Positions 34,460 through 44,709 are shown, counted from the stretch's first letter. The stretch: 61,463 nucleotides of DNA from Tepidibacillus fermentans (GCF_004342885.1 NZ_SMAB01000014.1:1-61463), one strand, 5' to 3'. Notes: generated by a model from the letters alone, not told the origin. Made by a program: numbers and translations.

Positions 34460-35077
34460 TTAATTTAAAACAAAGTTGATGGCTTGATCCAATTTTTTTG
34501 GTAAATCTTTTTCAGGAAAAGCATGACCAACACCTAGTTCGATGGTTAACTCACAAGTAAAATCATTTTCTTTACAATGTCGATAAAATTCGACTGCTTT
34601 TGAGGTAAAAGGATCCAATTCACCAGCAATCATATACCCTCGAAGATTGAAGTGATTTGCTTGTTTTAGGATAGAAGGATCGAATTCATAAAAAGCTGGA
34701 ATAACGGAAATAAAACCATTACTCTGAATTTCTCCACTTAGTGCCATTTCAATTGCAAGTCTGCCTCCTTGGGAAGCTCCAGCGATGATGATTCGATTTA
34801 AATCGATCGGGTATTGTTGAATTACTTTCTGATATGCTTCCAGGAGTTCTCTCTTTGCTAATTCTTCATCATCCCAACAATAATCATCGGTTGCACACAT
34901 TTGAGATGATTGGGGAAAAGCCATAATAAAATCGGTCTTTGTTCTCGGTGTTTTCCAATAATCCATAAAGCTAATTGCATTTCCATGTCGCCAATGGATA
35001 GAAAAGAGCAATGGATAGTGGCGATCTGGTCGAAAATTGATAGGTGTTTGAACGAATAATTGTGGTACTGAGTTCAT
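34460..35077 (-). CDS. alpha/beta hydrolase (esterase/phospholipase-like)
   Basis: This 205-residue hydrolase has a complete triad: nucleophile Ser102 in GASQGG, Asp155 in GELDPF and His185 in GVGHAFP. The small size and early HWRHGN resemble carboxylesterases of the phospholipase/carboxylesterase branch. There is no signal peptide, so it is cytoplasmic. The substrate is unknown. Confidence 0.8.
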   Translation of the reverse strand: MNSVPQLFVQTPINFRPDRHYPLLFSIHWRHGNAISFMDYWKTPRTKTDFIMAFPQSSQMCATDDYCWDDEELAKRELLEAYQKVIQQYPIDLNRIIIAGASQGGRLAIEMALSGEIQSNGFISVIPAFYEFDPSILKQANHFNLRGYMIAGELDPFTSKAVEFYRHCKENDFTCELTIELGVGHAFPEKDLPKKLDQAINFVLN

Positions 35078-35207
35078 TATTTTCCCTGCTTTTCATTCAA
35101 GAATTCTTTTTATCCTTCCTTGATTATCATACCGTATTTTTTAGAGAAGATTGAATAAATTTTTGACAAAAAGGGTAAATTTTTATTCAAGGAGGAATCA
35201 TACATAT

Positions 35208-35372
35208 ATGGATAAAAAAAGAAAAAGAACAAACAATAACAAAAAACCGACCATTGCCCCTAGTATAGAAATGGATGATTTAGAAAAAGATGCAACTCCT
35301 GAGGAAATAGAGAAAGGCGACTATACTCCCGTAACGAAACTTGTGATCGATCGAGCTTTTGAAGACGAATAG
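35208..35372 (+). CDS. small charged hypothetical protein (54 aa)
   Basis: The gene starts at the ATG with AAGGAGGAATC upstream, not at earlier in-frame codons. The 54-residue product has a basic head (MDKKRKRTNNNKK) and an acidic tail (MDDLEKDATPEEIEKGDY), without hydrophobic segments. It may be intrinsically disordered, like several small sporulation-associated proteins, but I know no family. It faces away from the hydrolase gene. Confidence 0.62.
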   Translation: MDKKRKRTNNNKKPTIAPSIEMDDLEKDATPEEIEKGDYTPVTKLVIDRAFEDE

Positions 35373-35419
35373 GAAAATCGATATTAGAACTAGGCTGTTG
35401 TTGTTTTTATTTTAGAAAT

Positions 35420-35455
35420 GAATTGCCCAGTCAAAAAGACTGAGCATCTCAATTC
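35420..35455. terminator. hairpin between the 54-aa gene and pbpC
   Basis: GAATTG / CAATTC with an inner CCAGTC / GACTGA-type stem and AAAAA loop, in the convergent gap. T-tracts on either side are weak; it may serve both genes. Confidence 0.5.
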
Positions 35456-35466
35456 ACACGAATTTT

Positions 35467-37506
35467 TTATTCTTTAGGATAAAGTTCCTTATGTTGAAAA
35501 ATATTTTTTACTTTGGAAACGACATAATGGCTCCCACCTCGATTTTGTACATCTTCGATCATCATAACGATCATAAGACGTGGATTGTCGGTGTTTACAG
35601 CAATGAACCAACCGTTTTCTATTCCCGTCTCCCCTTGTTTTCCTTTTATTTCGGCGGTACCTGTTTTTCCAGCGATCTTTATTCCAGAAACCCTTGGTTG
35701 ATATGCTGTGCCTTTCGGATTTTCCACAACTTGAATTAAGTCTTGAAAGATGGTATTCGCTGCCTCTGTTGTGAATAAATTATCTTTCCAAATCTTCGAA
35801 TCATTTTCACCCTTTATTAGGGTTGGTTTCAAGAGATCACCGTTATTAAGAAATGGAGTATAGGCAATGGCTAAATGCAATGGATTCATCATTACTTCCC
35901 CTTGCCCATATCCGGTATCTGCTAATTGGATTTCGTTTTGAAAGTTATCTTTAGCAACCAGTTTAGATCTAGTAATTGGAAAAGGAAACGGTAATGATTC
36001 TAAAAACCCGAAATTTTTCGCTTCGATTAAAAATCGATCTTCCCCAATATCCAAAGCCGTTTGTGCAAAATAAATGTTATCTGAATAGATGAGAGCATCT
36101 TTCAGATTGACTGGTTTTTCTGGATCTGTAACTCTTTTAATGAAATAATTCCCCCATGATTCATCTTTTTGCCATGACAATCCCTTTATATCTCTCGTCT
36201 GATCAGGTTGAATAACTCCTGTTTTTAAACCAATTGCAGCAGTAATTGGTTTGAATGCAGAACCAGGGGTATAAGTTTGAGCAAAACGATTAATCAAAGG
36301 TTTTTTGGGATCCTCATTCAACGCTTTCCATTGTTTTTGTGAAATTCCTAAAACAAAATCATTGGGATTAAACGATGGACTGTTTACTAAGGCTAAAACT
36401 TCACCCGTCTTTGGATGTATTGCCACAGCAGTACCAGAATCCTTCTGAAATTGACCATATATCTCTTTTTGCAGGTTAATATCAATAGTCAATTGAATAT
36501 TTTCTCCGTCGATTGGGTCTAATTTGGCTATGACTTTGTGTGCGTTTGTTTTTCCATCAATAATAAATATCTCTCCACCATTTTTTCCTCTTAATTTTTC
36601 CTCAAAAATTTTTTCTAAACCAGATTTCCCAACTAAATCCGATTGGGAATAACCTTTATCTTTGAGGCTTTGTAATTCCTCAGCCGTAATGTTTCCAACG
36701 TACCCGATTAGGTGGGCAATGATCTCTTTATATGGATAATAGCGAACAGGGACTTCTTGACTTGATACTCCTGGAAGTTTTGTAAGCTGATCGAGCTTTG
36801 CTTTTTGATCTTTTGCAATAATTTTTATTGGAACGAACAGGTTTGGCTTCACCCATGGTTCCTCTAATGATTTATTGATTTGGTCGATAGAAATTCCCAA
36901 CAATTGAGCAATTTTCTCTTTTATTGCCACGTCTGTTCCTAATTTATCTGGGATAACACCAATCGAAATAGCTGAGTCATTAACCGCTAACCCTGCTCCA
37001 TTACGATCTAGGATTTGTCCGCGTGCTGCTGGAAGAATACGCGCACCTACTCGATCTCCTTCTTTCATCCCAGCTAATATCATTGATGGCTCCCAGACAA
37101 CATACCAATTTTCTTCTTTTTCCCGTTTCTCTTTGACTAATTTCGCTTTTCCTGTAAACTCATAGGGCCCTGCTAACGTATTCATTTTTACAGAATAGGG
37201 AAAGATGATTTCTCCCTTTTCATTAGGCTTCACTTCTTCTTTAGGAGTTTGAAATTTTACATCCAATTGGCTAACCTCGATACCCTGTTCGCCATAAATG
37301 GTCTGGTACCGCTTAACAAATTCTTCCTTTTTAATTTTTTGCTGAGTTGATTGTGAGGTAAGGTCATACATACCTGCAAAATCTTGATTTCCCCAACTTT
37401 TAATAAAAGCTTGGAAGCGATCTTGCGGTGTAGTTTCATTACCACAACCGATAAAAGAAGTAATGATCAAGAAAAGTATTCCAAATAGAAATAATCGTTT
37501 TTTCAT
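35467..37506 (-). CDS. pbpC: class B penicillin-binding protein with NTF2-like domain (PbpC/PBP3-like)
   Basis: This 679-residue lipoprotein has the lipobox SFIGC with Cys21. An NTF2-like MecA_N domain (about 28-145) comes first, then a PBP dimerisation domain with RGQILDRNG, and a transpeptidase domain with Ser416-x-x-Lys419 (SAFK), SDN at 475-477 and KTG at 614-616. This matches B. subtilis PbpC (PBP3) and the Staphylococcus PBP2a architecture. It cross-links peptidoglycan outside the membrane. Low-affinity resistance cannot be judged from sequence. It is monocistronic. Confidence 0.9.
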   Translation of the reverse strand: MKKRLFLFGILFLIITSFIGCGNETTPQDRFQAFIKSWGNQDFAGMYDLTSQSTQQKIKKEEFVKRYQTIYGEQGIEVSQLDVKFQTPKEEVKPNEKGEIIFPYSVKMNTLAGPYEFTGKAKLVKEKREKEENWYVVWEPSMILAGMKEGDRVGARILPAARGQILDRNGAGLAVNDSAISIGVIPDKLGTDVAIKEKIAQLLGISIDQINKSLEEPWVKPNLFVPIKIIAKDQKAKLDQLTKLPGVSSQEVPVRYYPYKEIIAHLIGYVGNITAEELQSLKDKGYSQSDLVGKSGLEKIFEEKLRGKNGGEIFIIDGKTNAHKVIAKLDPIDGENIQLTIDINLQKEIYGQFQKDSGTAVAIHPKTGEVLALVNSPSFNPNDFVLGISQKQWKALNEDPKKPLINRFAQTYTPGSAFKPITAAIGLKTGVIQPDQTRDIKGLSWQKDESWGNYFIKRVTDPEKPVNLKDALIYSDNIYFAQTALDIGEDRFLIEAKNFGFLESLPFPFPITRSKLVAKDNFQNEIQLADTGYGQGEVMMNPLHLAIAYTPFLNNGDLLKPTLIKGENDSKIWKDNLFTTEAANTIFQDLIQVVENPKGTAYQPRVSGIKIAGKTGTAEIKGKQGETGIENGWFIAVNTDNPRLMIVMMIEDVQNRGGSHYVVSKVKNIFQHKELYPKE

Positions 37507-37635
37507 CTTATCCTCCTATATCAAAAACTCCCTCCTTTATAATTTGTTCTAGAACTCACTTCCATTTTCCTTTTTTATTAGGTCATTTTTTTAATATCTT
37601 CATTTTATTTTACATATTGCTTTTATTCCATATGT

Positions 37636-38112
37636 CTATTCTTTTTCATCGAATTTTTTTAATACATTAGCCATTTCAATTGCTGTTAAACCTGCTTCCC
37701 AACCTTTATTCCCTGCTTTTGTTCCTGCACGTTCAATTGCTTGTTCGATCGAATCCGTTGTTAGAACACCAAAGATTACAGGAACATCAGATTGTAAATT
37801 AATGGCAGCTATTCCTTTTGAAACTTCTGCTGCCACATAATCAAAATGAGGAGTAGCTCCTCGAATCACAGCACCTAGTGCTATCACGGAATTATATCGT
37901 TTGGAATTGGCCATTTTTTTTGACGCAAGAGGAATCTCAAAAGCCCCTGGAACCCACATGACTTCGATATGATCTTCGTCAACCCCATGACGAATCAATG
38001 AATCTTTTGCACCACTTAATAATTTACTCGTAATAAATTCGTTAAAACGAGAAACCACAATCCCAATACGTAACCCTTTTCCAACTAAATGTCCTTCATA
38101 AATCTTTGCCAT
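37636..38112 (-). CDS. ribH: 6,7-dimethyl-8-ribityllumazine synthase
   Basis: This is a lumazine synthase of about 158 residues. [24 protein letters not shown], the substrate loop [14 protein letters not shown] (with the catalytic His) and [16 protein letters not shown] are all present. It condenses ribulose-derived butanone phosphate with the pyrimidine from RibD and forms an icosahedral shell with RibE. The start may be ATG at 38118 or 38112; the latter has better spacing from AAAGGG. It is the last gene of the rib operon. Confidence 0.95.
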   Translation of the reverse strand: MAKIYEGHLVGKGLRIGIVVSRFNEFITSKLLSGAKDSLIRHGVDEDHIEVMWVPGAFEIPLASKKMANSKRYNSVIALGAVIRGATPHFDYVAAEVSKGIAAINLQSDVPVIFGVLTTDSIEQAIERAGTKAGNKGWEAGLTAIEMANVLKKFDEKE

Positions 38113-38132
38113 TTTCATCTACCCTTTCTTTT

Positions 38133-39326
38133 TTAAATATTTAATAAGTGTCCAAGTTTGCTTTTCTTTGTTTTTAGATAATGAAGATTGTTTCTGTTCG
38201 GTTCAATAATTAGCGGAGCTCTCTCTACAACTTCTAGACCATATCCTTCAAGTCCCTTTATTTTTCTGGGGTTATTGGTTAATAAGCGAATCTTTCGTAT
38301 GCCTAAATCTTTTAAGATTTGTGCACCTATCCCGTAATCTCGCAAATCTGCCGGAAATCCTAATTTGTGATTGGCTTCTACGGTATCATAACCCTGATCC
38401 TGTAGCTGATAGGCTCGCAATTTGTTAATTAAGCCAATCCCTCGTCCCTCTTGTCGCATATATAATAGAACCCCTTTTCCTTCTTCTTCGATTTGCCGAA
38501 GTGCGGCGTGAAGTTGGGGGCCACAATCACAACGATACGATCCAAAAACGTCCCCAGTTAAACATTCAGAATGAACACGAACCAAAACTGGTTGATCACC
38601 ACGAATTTCCCCTTTTACGAGTGCGAGGTGTTCCTTATTATCTAAATCATTTGTATAAGCAACAATCCGAAAATCGCCATACTCTGTGGGCAGGTTTACT
38701 TCTACCTCTTTATGAACAAGTTTTTCTCTTTGATTCCGATAATGAATAAGATCGGCAATCGTGATTATTTTTAGGTTGAATTTTTTTGCAATCTCGAGTA
38801 ATTCTGGTACTCGTGCCATCGTTCCATCCTCTTTAATCACTTCACAAATGACACCTGCTGGATATGCTCCTGCCAAAATCGCTAAATCAACTGCTGCTTC
38901 GGTATGACCTGCTCGTCTTAGTACTCCACCTTCTTTGGCAACAAGTGGAAAGATATGGCCTGGTCGACGGAAGTCCGTTGATATTACATTTTGGTCGATC
39001 AAAGCTTGAACTGTTCTAGCTCGCTCAAAGGCAGAGATACCTGTTGTCGTATCTTTAAAGTCAATAGATACGGTAAAAGCCGTCCCGTGGTTATCAGTAT
39101 TTTGTTGTACCATCTGTGGTAGATCTAATTGATGAGCTCTTTCTTCGGTAATTGGCACACAAACCAATCCTCGGCCTTCTTTAATCATAAAATTAATGGT
39201 CTCGGGAGTAGCTTTTTCCGCAAGTACAAGAAAATCACCTTCATTTTCACGATCTTCGTCATCAACCACAATGATGATTTTGCCTTGTTTCAAGTCTTCA
39301 ATGGCTTCTTCAATTGAGTGAAACAC
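38133..39326 (-). CDS. ribBA: bifunctional DHBP synthase / GTP cyclohydrolase II
   Basis: This 397-residue fusion has an N-terminal 3,4-dihydroxy-2-butanone-4-phosphate synthase (about 1-200, [13 protein letters not shown] and [11 protein letters not shown]) and a C-terminal GTP cyclohydrolase II (about 205-397) with zinc cysteines in [15 protein letters not shown] and RQEGRGIGL. It supplies both branches of riboflavin synthesis. It starts with GTG after GGGGAGGAG and lies 15 bases before ribH. Confidence 0.95.
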   Translation of the reverse strand: MFHSIEEAIEDLKQGKIIIVVDDEDRENEGDFLVLAEKATPETINFMIKEGRGLVCVPITEERAHQLDLPQMVQQNTDNHGTAFTVSIDFKDTTTGISAFERARTVQALIDQNVISTDFRRPGHIFPLVAKEGGVLRRAGHTEAAVDLAILAGAYPAGVICEVIKEDGTMARVPELLEIAKKFNLKIITIADLIHYRNQREKLVHKEVEVNLPTEYGDFRIVAYTNDLDNKEHLALVKGEIRGDQPVLVRVHSECLTGDVFGSYRCDCGPQLHAALRQIEEEGKGVLLYMRQEGRGIGLINKLRAYQLQDQGYDTVEANHKLGFPADLRDYGIGAQILKDLGIRKIRLLTNNPRKIKGLEGYGLEVVERAPLIIEPNRNNLHYLKTKKSKLGHLLNI

Positions 39327-39356
39327 TTCTATCTCCTCCCCTGATTGGTAAGTTCC

Positions 39357-40013
39357 TTATAGGAACCCATTTTCTTTTAGAAATGATTCGGTTATTTTTT
39401 GTTTTACTTGGTCGCGATAATTCAAGAAATTCATGACATATTTTTCAACAAATTTACCAATCATATCTACTTCAATATTTACCGATTGACCAATTTGTTT
39501 CGTTGATAAATTCGTTTGTTGGAATGTATGAGGAATAATGGAGACGGTAAACGAGCGACTTGACACATCGACCAATGTTAAACTGATCCCATCTATTGCA
39601 ATCGATCCCTTGGGAATCATATATTTCAACAACGACGATTCCGTTTCAAATGTAAAGTAGACCGCATTATCGATTGTTTTTTTCTCGATAAGAGTAGCGA
39701 TGCCATCTACATGTCCTGCTACAAAGTGACCCCCAAATCGGCGACTTGGTGTCATGGCTCTTTCTAAATTCACGAAACTATGAACCTTTAATTCTCGTAG
39801 GTTGGTTTTATAGATCGTTTCTGGCATTACATCCACAGTGAATGAAGTAGCTTGATAACTAGTCACAGTTAAGCAAATTCCATTTACGGCAATACTATCA
39901 CCGACTGATACATCTTCAAGGATTTGCCTCGCTTCAATTGTAAGAACCATTGAATCTCCGGAACGTTTCATTGCTTTAATTATCCCTACTTCTTCAACCA
40001 ATCCTGTAAACAT
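39357..40013 (-). CDS. ribE: riboflavin synthase, alpha subunit
   Basis: A 218-residue protein of two Lum-binding repeats, each with GICLTV or GISLTL motifs, starting MFTGLVEEVG as the family does. The TTG- or ATG-started upstream extension is rejected: GGAGG lies before this ATG, one base after the ribD stop. It dismutates two lumazines to riboflavin and the pyrimidine. Confidence 0.95.
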   Translation of the reverse strand: MFTGLVEEVGIIKAMKRSGDSMVLTIEARQILEDVSVGDSIAVNGICLTVTSYQATSFTVDVMPETIYKTNLRELKVHSFVNLERAMTPSRRFGGHFVAGHVDGIATLIEKKTIDNAVYFTFETESSLLKYMIPKGSIAIDGISLTLVDVSSRSFTVSIIPHTFQQTNLSTKQIGQSVNIEVDMIGKFVEKYVMNFLNYRDQVKQKITESFLKENGFL

Positions 40014-40014
40014 A

Positions 40015-41121
40015 CTATTTTTCCTCCATCCCTTGATAAGAAGGGTATCCTGTAATACATATGTCATTTTCGTATCTTTCAATTGTAATATCAATTAATT
40101 GCACCGCATCAGACATATTTTCGATCCCTTTACCACCTATACTTGTTAGCGAACTGCTACCACCAATTAATTTTGGTGCGATAAAAGCAATATATTTATC
40201 AATTAATCGTTCATCAAATAAGCGACCGACCAGTGATGAACCACCTTCTACTAGCACAGAAGTGATCTGATTTCTTCCTAAATAATGGAGCACCTCTTTT
40301 AATGGAACATCTTTATCGCCTTTTGTTTGAACGACTTTAATTCCCATATCCTTTAATTTTTCTACTTTTTCTTCCGACGCTTGTTCTGTTGTAAAAATCC
40401 AAGTTGGTGCTTGTTGATCGAGAATCAGCTTTGAATCCATTGGAATTTTTAATGTTGTATCAATAACGACTCGAATTGGTTGGATACCTAGTTGTTCCAT
40501 TCTTACTGTTAGAGAGGGATTGTCTTTTAACACGGTTCCAATTCCAACCATAATTGCGTCATGTTCATGACGTAACTGATGTACATATCTTCTAGCTTTT
40601 TCTCCAGTAATCCATTGGCTGTTTCCCGTAAAGGTTGCAATTTTGCCATCTAGAGTCATTGCTGTTTTTACAGTTACAAATGGTCTTTGACTCGTTATAT
40701 ACTTATAAAAAGTTTCGTTTAATCTTTTTGCTTCTTTCTCTAAAACCCCAACAACGACCTCGATTCCAGCATTTTTCATGAGTTCAATTCCTTTACCCGC
40801 TACAAGAGGATTGGGATCAACATTGGAAATAACTACTCTTTTTACTTTTTCTTTAATGATTCGTTCAGCACAAGGTGGAGTCTTACCATAGTGGCTACAT
40901 GGTTCAAGGGTTACGTAAAGAGTGCTTCCTTTCGCCATTTCTCCCGCCATATTGAGGGCGTGGATTTCAGCATGAGGTTCCCCAGCTTTTAGATGTGTTC
41001 CCAATCCAACAATTCTTCCGTTATTCACAACAACCGCTCCAACTATTGGATTCGGTGAAGTCTGGCCTTTTGTCCTTTGGGCCATATCTATCGCTAATTG
41101 CATATAATACTGATCATTCAT
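40015..41121 (-). CDS. ribD: bifunctional deaminase / reductase RibD
   Basis: This 368-residue enzyme has an N-terminal zinc deaminase (HAEIHAL, then PCSHYGKTPPCAE) and a C-terminal reductase (about 150-368, KTAMTLDGKIA and VEGGSSLVG). It carries out the second and third steps of riboflavin synthesis from GTP. AGAAAGGAGG precedes the start. It is the first gene of the operon, directly behind the FMN riboswitch. Confidence 0.95.
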   Translation of the reverse strand: MNDQYYMQLAIDMAQRTKGQTSPNPIVGAVVVNNGRIVGLGTHLKAGEPHAEIHALNMAGEMAKGSTLYVTLEPCSHYGKTPPCAERIIKEKVKRVVISNVDPNPLVAGKGIELMKNAGIEVVVGVLEKEAKRLNETFYKYITSQRPFVTVKTAMTLDGKIATFTGNSQWITGEKARRYVHQLRHEHDAIMVGIGTVLKDNPSLTVRMEQLGIQPIRVVIDTTLKIPMDSKLILDQQAPTWIFTTEQASEEKVEKLKDMGIKVVQTKGDKDVPLKEVLHYLGRNQITSVLVEGGSSLVGRLFDERLIDKYIAFIAPKLIGGSSSLTSIGGKGIENMSDAVQLIDITIERYENDICITGYPSYQGMEEK

Positions 41122-41149
41122 AAAGATGATAACCTCCTTTCTCTTCCGA

Positions 41150-41186
41150 AAAATTAAAAAACCCTAAAGCTGTTGCTTCAGGGTTT
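41150..41186 (-). terminator. riboswitch expression-platform terminator
   Basis: AAACCCTGAAGC / GCTTTAGGGTTT with a four-base loop, followed by TTTAATTTTT on the minus strand, 29 bases before ribD. It is the likely FMN-responsive terminator. Confidence 0.88.
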
Positions 41187-41297
41187 GATGTACAGTGGTA
41201 AACAAACAATCAGTTAAGTTCCAAAATTCGCTATACGTTCTTCATTAAATGAAAACTCTAAAGATTCCATTAACTACCAATTGACAATTGTTCCACT

Positions 41298-41430
41298 TCC
41301 TTCTCCCATCCAGACTGTAACTGTCGGTTTCGGAATCTCACCGAATCAACCAATGACCAGTTGATCATTGGGTCGCGGACTACAAATAATTGATCACCGC
41401 CGGTAGGGAATTACACCCAACCCCGAAGGA
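41298..41430 (-). promoter_or_regulatory. FMN riboswitch (RFN element)
   Basis: On the minus strand the aptamer begins TCCTTCGGGG and ends GATGGGAGAAGGA. Between them are GGGTGTAATTCCC, ACCGGCGGT, AGTCCGCGACCC, TTGATTCGGTGAGATTCCGA and CGACAGTTACAGTC, the conserved RFN blocks. With the terminator downstream, FMN would stop transcription of ribDEAH. Confidence 0.97.
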
Positions 41431-41577
41431 CTTTCATATTTTCTATTTTTGAATCAATTGTACAAGATATGTCCTAATTCTGCAATAAAAAACTCTCACT
41501 CAATCAACTCTTTAAGAAAAAATAAAGAATTATTTCTGTGGTTATGTTACAATGGATCGAGTTGTAAGGTAAAATTC

Positions 41578-41673
41578 ATGAAAAGAAATGAAAAACGTTT
41601 GGTTTGTAATTTGCCTTGGTGTAAATTGGTCTTATGGATTGTAAAGGGGTTGTGTTACAAGGAAGAGAAGTAA
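41578..41673 (+). CDS. possible 31-aa cysteine-containing peptide
   Basis: A short plus-strand ORF (MKRNEKRLVCNLPWCKLVLWI...) has three cysteines and a short hydrophobic stretch. An extended -10 (TGT-TACAAT, 41546-41554) and AAGGT lie upstream, but both are modest. It faces away from the riboswitch. The rest of 41431-41729 holds no other gene. Confidence 0.3.
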   Translation: MKRNEKRLVCNLPWCKLVLWIVKGLCYKEEK

Positions 41674-41729
41674 GAGTTCTATGATCAATTACCTGCAGAT
41701 GAAACATAAAGAATTTCTTTTTACAATCC

Positions 41730-42449
41730 CTAATTCAAAATCCGTAACCGATAACCATTCATTGCCGTCTCTCCAAGTGTATCTAATAATTGATAATTCA
41801 CATATGCACCAATGACGGCACCGATTCCAGGAACCAATTGCAATAACTTAGCAATATCTAAATAATCCCGATATTCTTGTTGAAACGTCTTCCAATCCAT
41901 CTCATCGTAATGGCGAGGCAATAATTGTATAGTCTCTTCCCAAGTCCTAATTAGGTAGTAGATCTCGCGTCTTCGCTGATCATTTGAAAATGCTAGTTGG
42001 AAAAGATAAAGGATATATAGCCTTTCCGTGTATTTGCTAATATCAAATCCATAGATAACCGCCGTGTCAAACAAAAATTTCATTTTGATTCCTAACAACA
42101 AAGGGAAATCAGCTAAACCTAGTAAGATGCCTCCTGCCCCAGTGCCTGCGCCTTCAGCGGCTGCAAGTTTTTTATAAAAATCTAAACGTTCAATGACCCG
42201 TCTTTCCCTCCCTTCTAGCGATACGTCAAGAAGTAATGGTTCTTTTGTGATATATTCAGAACCAATTAAAACCCCTTGAACCATATGTTTGATGCTTTTC
42301 GTAATAAAAGACTGCACTTGTTCTGGCATCCATTGATTAATTTTACCTTGGATTCCCTTTGTTAATTGATTGACAATACTAGGTTTTTTCGTCATTTTTC
42401 TTTTCCATTCTTCTAATTCTAACCTTACTCTTTGCTCATATGTGAACAT
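41730..42449 (-). CDS. EcsC family protein
   Basis: This 239-residue protein of the EcsC family (named for the third gene of the B. subtilis ecs operon) has GAGTGAGGILLGLADFPLLLGIKM, a glycine-rich amphipathic segment, and LLQLVPGIGAVIGAYVNYQLLD near the end. The biochemical role is unknown. It follows the DUF2225 gene by 25 bases, so they may share a transcript. The canonical ecsAB transporter genes are absent here. Confidence 0.85.
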   Translation of the reverse strand: MFTYEQRVRLELEEWKRKMTKKPSIVNQLTKGIQGKINQWMPEQVQSFITKSIKHMVQGVLIGSEYITKEPLLLDVSLEGRERRVIERLDFYKKLAAAEGAGTGAGGILLGLADFPLLLGIKMKFLFDTAVIYGFDISKYTERLYILYLFQLAFSNDQRRREIYYLIRTWEETIQLLPRHYDEMDWKTFQQEYRDYLDIAKLLQLVPGIGAVIGAYVNYQLLDTLGETAMNGYRLRILN

Positions 42450-42474
42450 TTTTTATCTCCTTTAGTTTCTCGAT

Positions 42475-43170
42475 CTACCGATTCTCAATATCTCCTTCTA
42501 AATCATGCTGCATTTTATATTCTCTCCAACGTTCTCGTGTTATTTCCAAAACTTTAGGAGTCGTCATTTGATCAGAAAGTAATATACTAAACCACCTTCT
42601 CATCTTTTCATATTCTCCTAAGCGACCATATAACTCCCCAATCATGTAAATCAATAAGTACTTATCCATCTCAATTCGATCCAAATTCTCTCGTTGATAT
42701 ACTTCAAGATAAATATCCAACGCATTTCGTAAGAAACGTTTCTCTTCTTGTTCGTTATTATGATAACGGTTCAACCATGCAATTCTCATACAAAGATTAG
42801 CTTGAATTAACAGACTTTGATCTAATAACGTAGCTGCAAATAGAGCCAGTTTATAAAATCGTATTGCACATTCAATGGTTCGTTCTTCACATGCTTTTGG
42901 AATTTTAATCTTATCAATATACTGTTCTTTAAGGTTCTTCCGCTTTTTATCTAGAATGGCTGAAAAGCGATCAGTAAAGGCAAAACCGCAATGAGGACAG
43001 ACATTTACTTCATAAAACAGAGGATTCTCCCCTTTAAAATATGGACAAAAATCTGCATCCTGTTTTATCATTCGTATCTGCCTTTGACGAATACGAGGAG
43101 TAGTAAATTCATGATCACAATAGAGGCATTTTATTTTCTTATCAAAAAAGAGCTCATTCGTTGGCATCAC
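42475..43170 (-). CDS. DUF2225 zinc-ribbon protein
   Basis: This 231-residue protein has an N-terminal zinc ribbon with two knuckles, CLYCDHEF and CPHCGFAF, separated by about 45 residues that include a DFCPYF site. A TPR-like helical C-terminal part follows (FYKLALFAATLLDQSL and ELYGRLGEYEKMRRWF). This matches DUF2225. The function is unknown. Confidence 0.82.
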   Translation of the reverse strand: MMPTNELFFDKKIKCLYCDHEFTTPRIRQRQIRMIKQDADFCPYFKGENPLFYEVNVCPHCGFAFTDRFSAILDKKRKNLKEQYIDKIKIPKACEERTIECAIRFYKLALFAATLLDQSLLIQANLCMRIAWLNRYHNNEQEEKRFLRNALDIYLEVYQRENLDRIEMDKYLLIYMIGELYGRLGEYEKMRRWFSILLSDQMTTPKVLEITRERWREYKMQHDLEGDIENR

Positions 43171-43340
43171 TCTACTCCTTTTCCGGTTAGTGATCGAATA
43201 AAAGAAAAAACCAATCTATTCTGATGATAGAAAGGTTCATTTTTTATAAGTTCGATTCTCTTATTTTATCATACCATAATCTTGTAAAGATTTTATGTAT
43301 CAAATGTGTTATCTTTTTTGATTAGATGTAGGTTACACAA

Positions 43341-44588
43341 TCAAATTAACAAGTTAAATAATTTTTCATCCTTATTAATTTCAATATAAGAAACACCTTT
43401 ATTATTCATTCGTTCAATTAGAGCATGGTAATCTTCTTTATTTTTTAACTCAATTCCTACTAAAGCAGGGCCATTATCTTTGTTATTTTTTTTGGTATAT
43501 TCAAACCGTGTAATGTCATCATTTACACCTAAAACTTCATCAATAAATTCTCGAAGTGCACCAGCTCTTTGTGGAAAATTAATTATGAAATAATGCTTAA
43601 GCCCTTCATAAATCAGGGATCGTTCTTTAATTTCTTGCATCCGATCGATATCATTATTGCCACCACTTATAATACACACGACATTTTTGCCCTTAATTTT
43701 ATCTCGATAAAAATCTAAGGCAGCAATCGAGAGTGCTCCAGCAGGTTCAACAACAATTGCACTCTCATTGTACAATTCTAGAATTGTAGTACAAACTTTT
43801 CCCTCTGGAACTAAGACAATATCATCCAATGTTTCTTTACAAATTTTAAATGTGAGTTCCCCCACCTGCTTCACTGCTGCACCATCTACAAATTTGTCAA
43901 TAAACTCTAAGGTAACGACATGATTTTGTTCAAAAGATCGTTTCATTCCAGGAGCTCCCGCTGGTTCTACACCAATGATTTTGGTAGATGGGCTTATACT
44001 CTTTATATATGACCCAATCCCAGCTGCTAATCCTCCACCACCTACACCAACAAACAGATAATCAAGAGAATCGTCCATATCATTCATAATCTCGATACCA
44101 ATGGTTCCTTGCCCTGCAATCGTTCTTGGATCATCAAAAGGATGAATAAAAACCATATTCTCCTTCTCACAGTAACTTTTTGCTGCATAATAAGAATCAT
44201 CAAAAGTATCTCCAGTAAGAATCACTTCTACGTAAGAACCACCATATCGCATGACTTGTGAAACCTTCTGTCTTGGTGTGGTAGTTGGCATGAAAATTTT
44301 ACCTTGTATCTTCAGTAAGTGACAAGAATAAGCAACTCCCTGAGCGTGATTTCCTGCACTGGCACAGACAACCCCTCTTGCCCTTTCTTCGTCTGTCAGA
44401 CTTTGAATGAAATTGTAAGCCCCACGTATTTTAAAAGACCTTACCACTTGCAAATCTTCTCGTTTTATAAACAAATTACATTGGTATCGATTGGATAAGA
44501 TTTCATTTCGTTGAAGAGGTGTCTTGGAAACGACATCTTTTAAGGCTTGATTTGCAATGATAATATCTTTAATTTGTACCTGACTCAT
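43341..44588 (-). CDS. ilvA: threonine ammonia-lyase (biosynthetic)
   Basis: This is a PLP enzyme of about 415 residues that deaminates threonine to 2-oxobutanoate for isoleucine synthesis. The PLP lysine is in RSFKIRGAYNF, the phosphate loop in VGVGGGGLAAGIG. A single C-terminal ACT-like regulatory domain (YFIINFPQRAGALREF) gives the length of B. subtilis IlvA. The start is the ATG after GGGAGGATC; an upstream extension has no ribosome binding site. It lies apart from any ilv/leu operon. Confidence 0.92.
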   Translation of the reverse strand: MSQVQIKDIIIANQALKDVVSKTPLQRNEILSNRYQCNLFIKREDLQVVRSFKIRGAYNFIQSLTDEERARGVVCASAGNHAQGVAYSCHLLKIQGKIFMPTTTPRQKVSQVMRYGGSYVEVILTGDTFDDSYYAAKSYCEKENMVFIHPFDDPRTIAGQGTIGIEIMNDMDDSLDYLFVGVGGGGLAAGIGSYIKSISPSTKIIGVEPAGAPGMKRSFEQNHVVTLEFIDKFVDGAAVKQVGELTFKICKETLDDIVLVPEGKVCTTILELYNESAIVVEPAGALSIAALDFYRDKIKGKNVVCIISGGNNDIDRMQEIKERSLIYEGLKHYFIINFPQRAGALREFIDEVLGVNDDITRFEYTKKNNKDNGPALVGIELKNKEDYHALIERMNNKGVSYIEINKDEKLFNLLI

Positions 44589-44667
44589 TCTTCCGATCCT
44601 CCCGAATATTTTGCAAATTTTAAAATTTATTTTATCACAAACCATTATCACAACACATCTTGTTTTT

Positions 44668-44709
44668 TAAAAAAATAATAAAACCTTTCCAAATCTAGTT
44701 AGAAAGGTC
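44668..44709 (-). terminator. terminator of the ywfO-like gene
   Basis: ACCTTTC / GAAAGGT, followed by TTTATTATTTTTTT on the minus strand. Confidence 0.8.
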
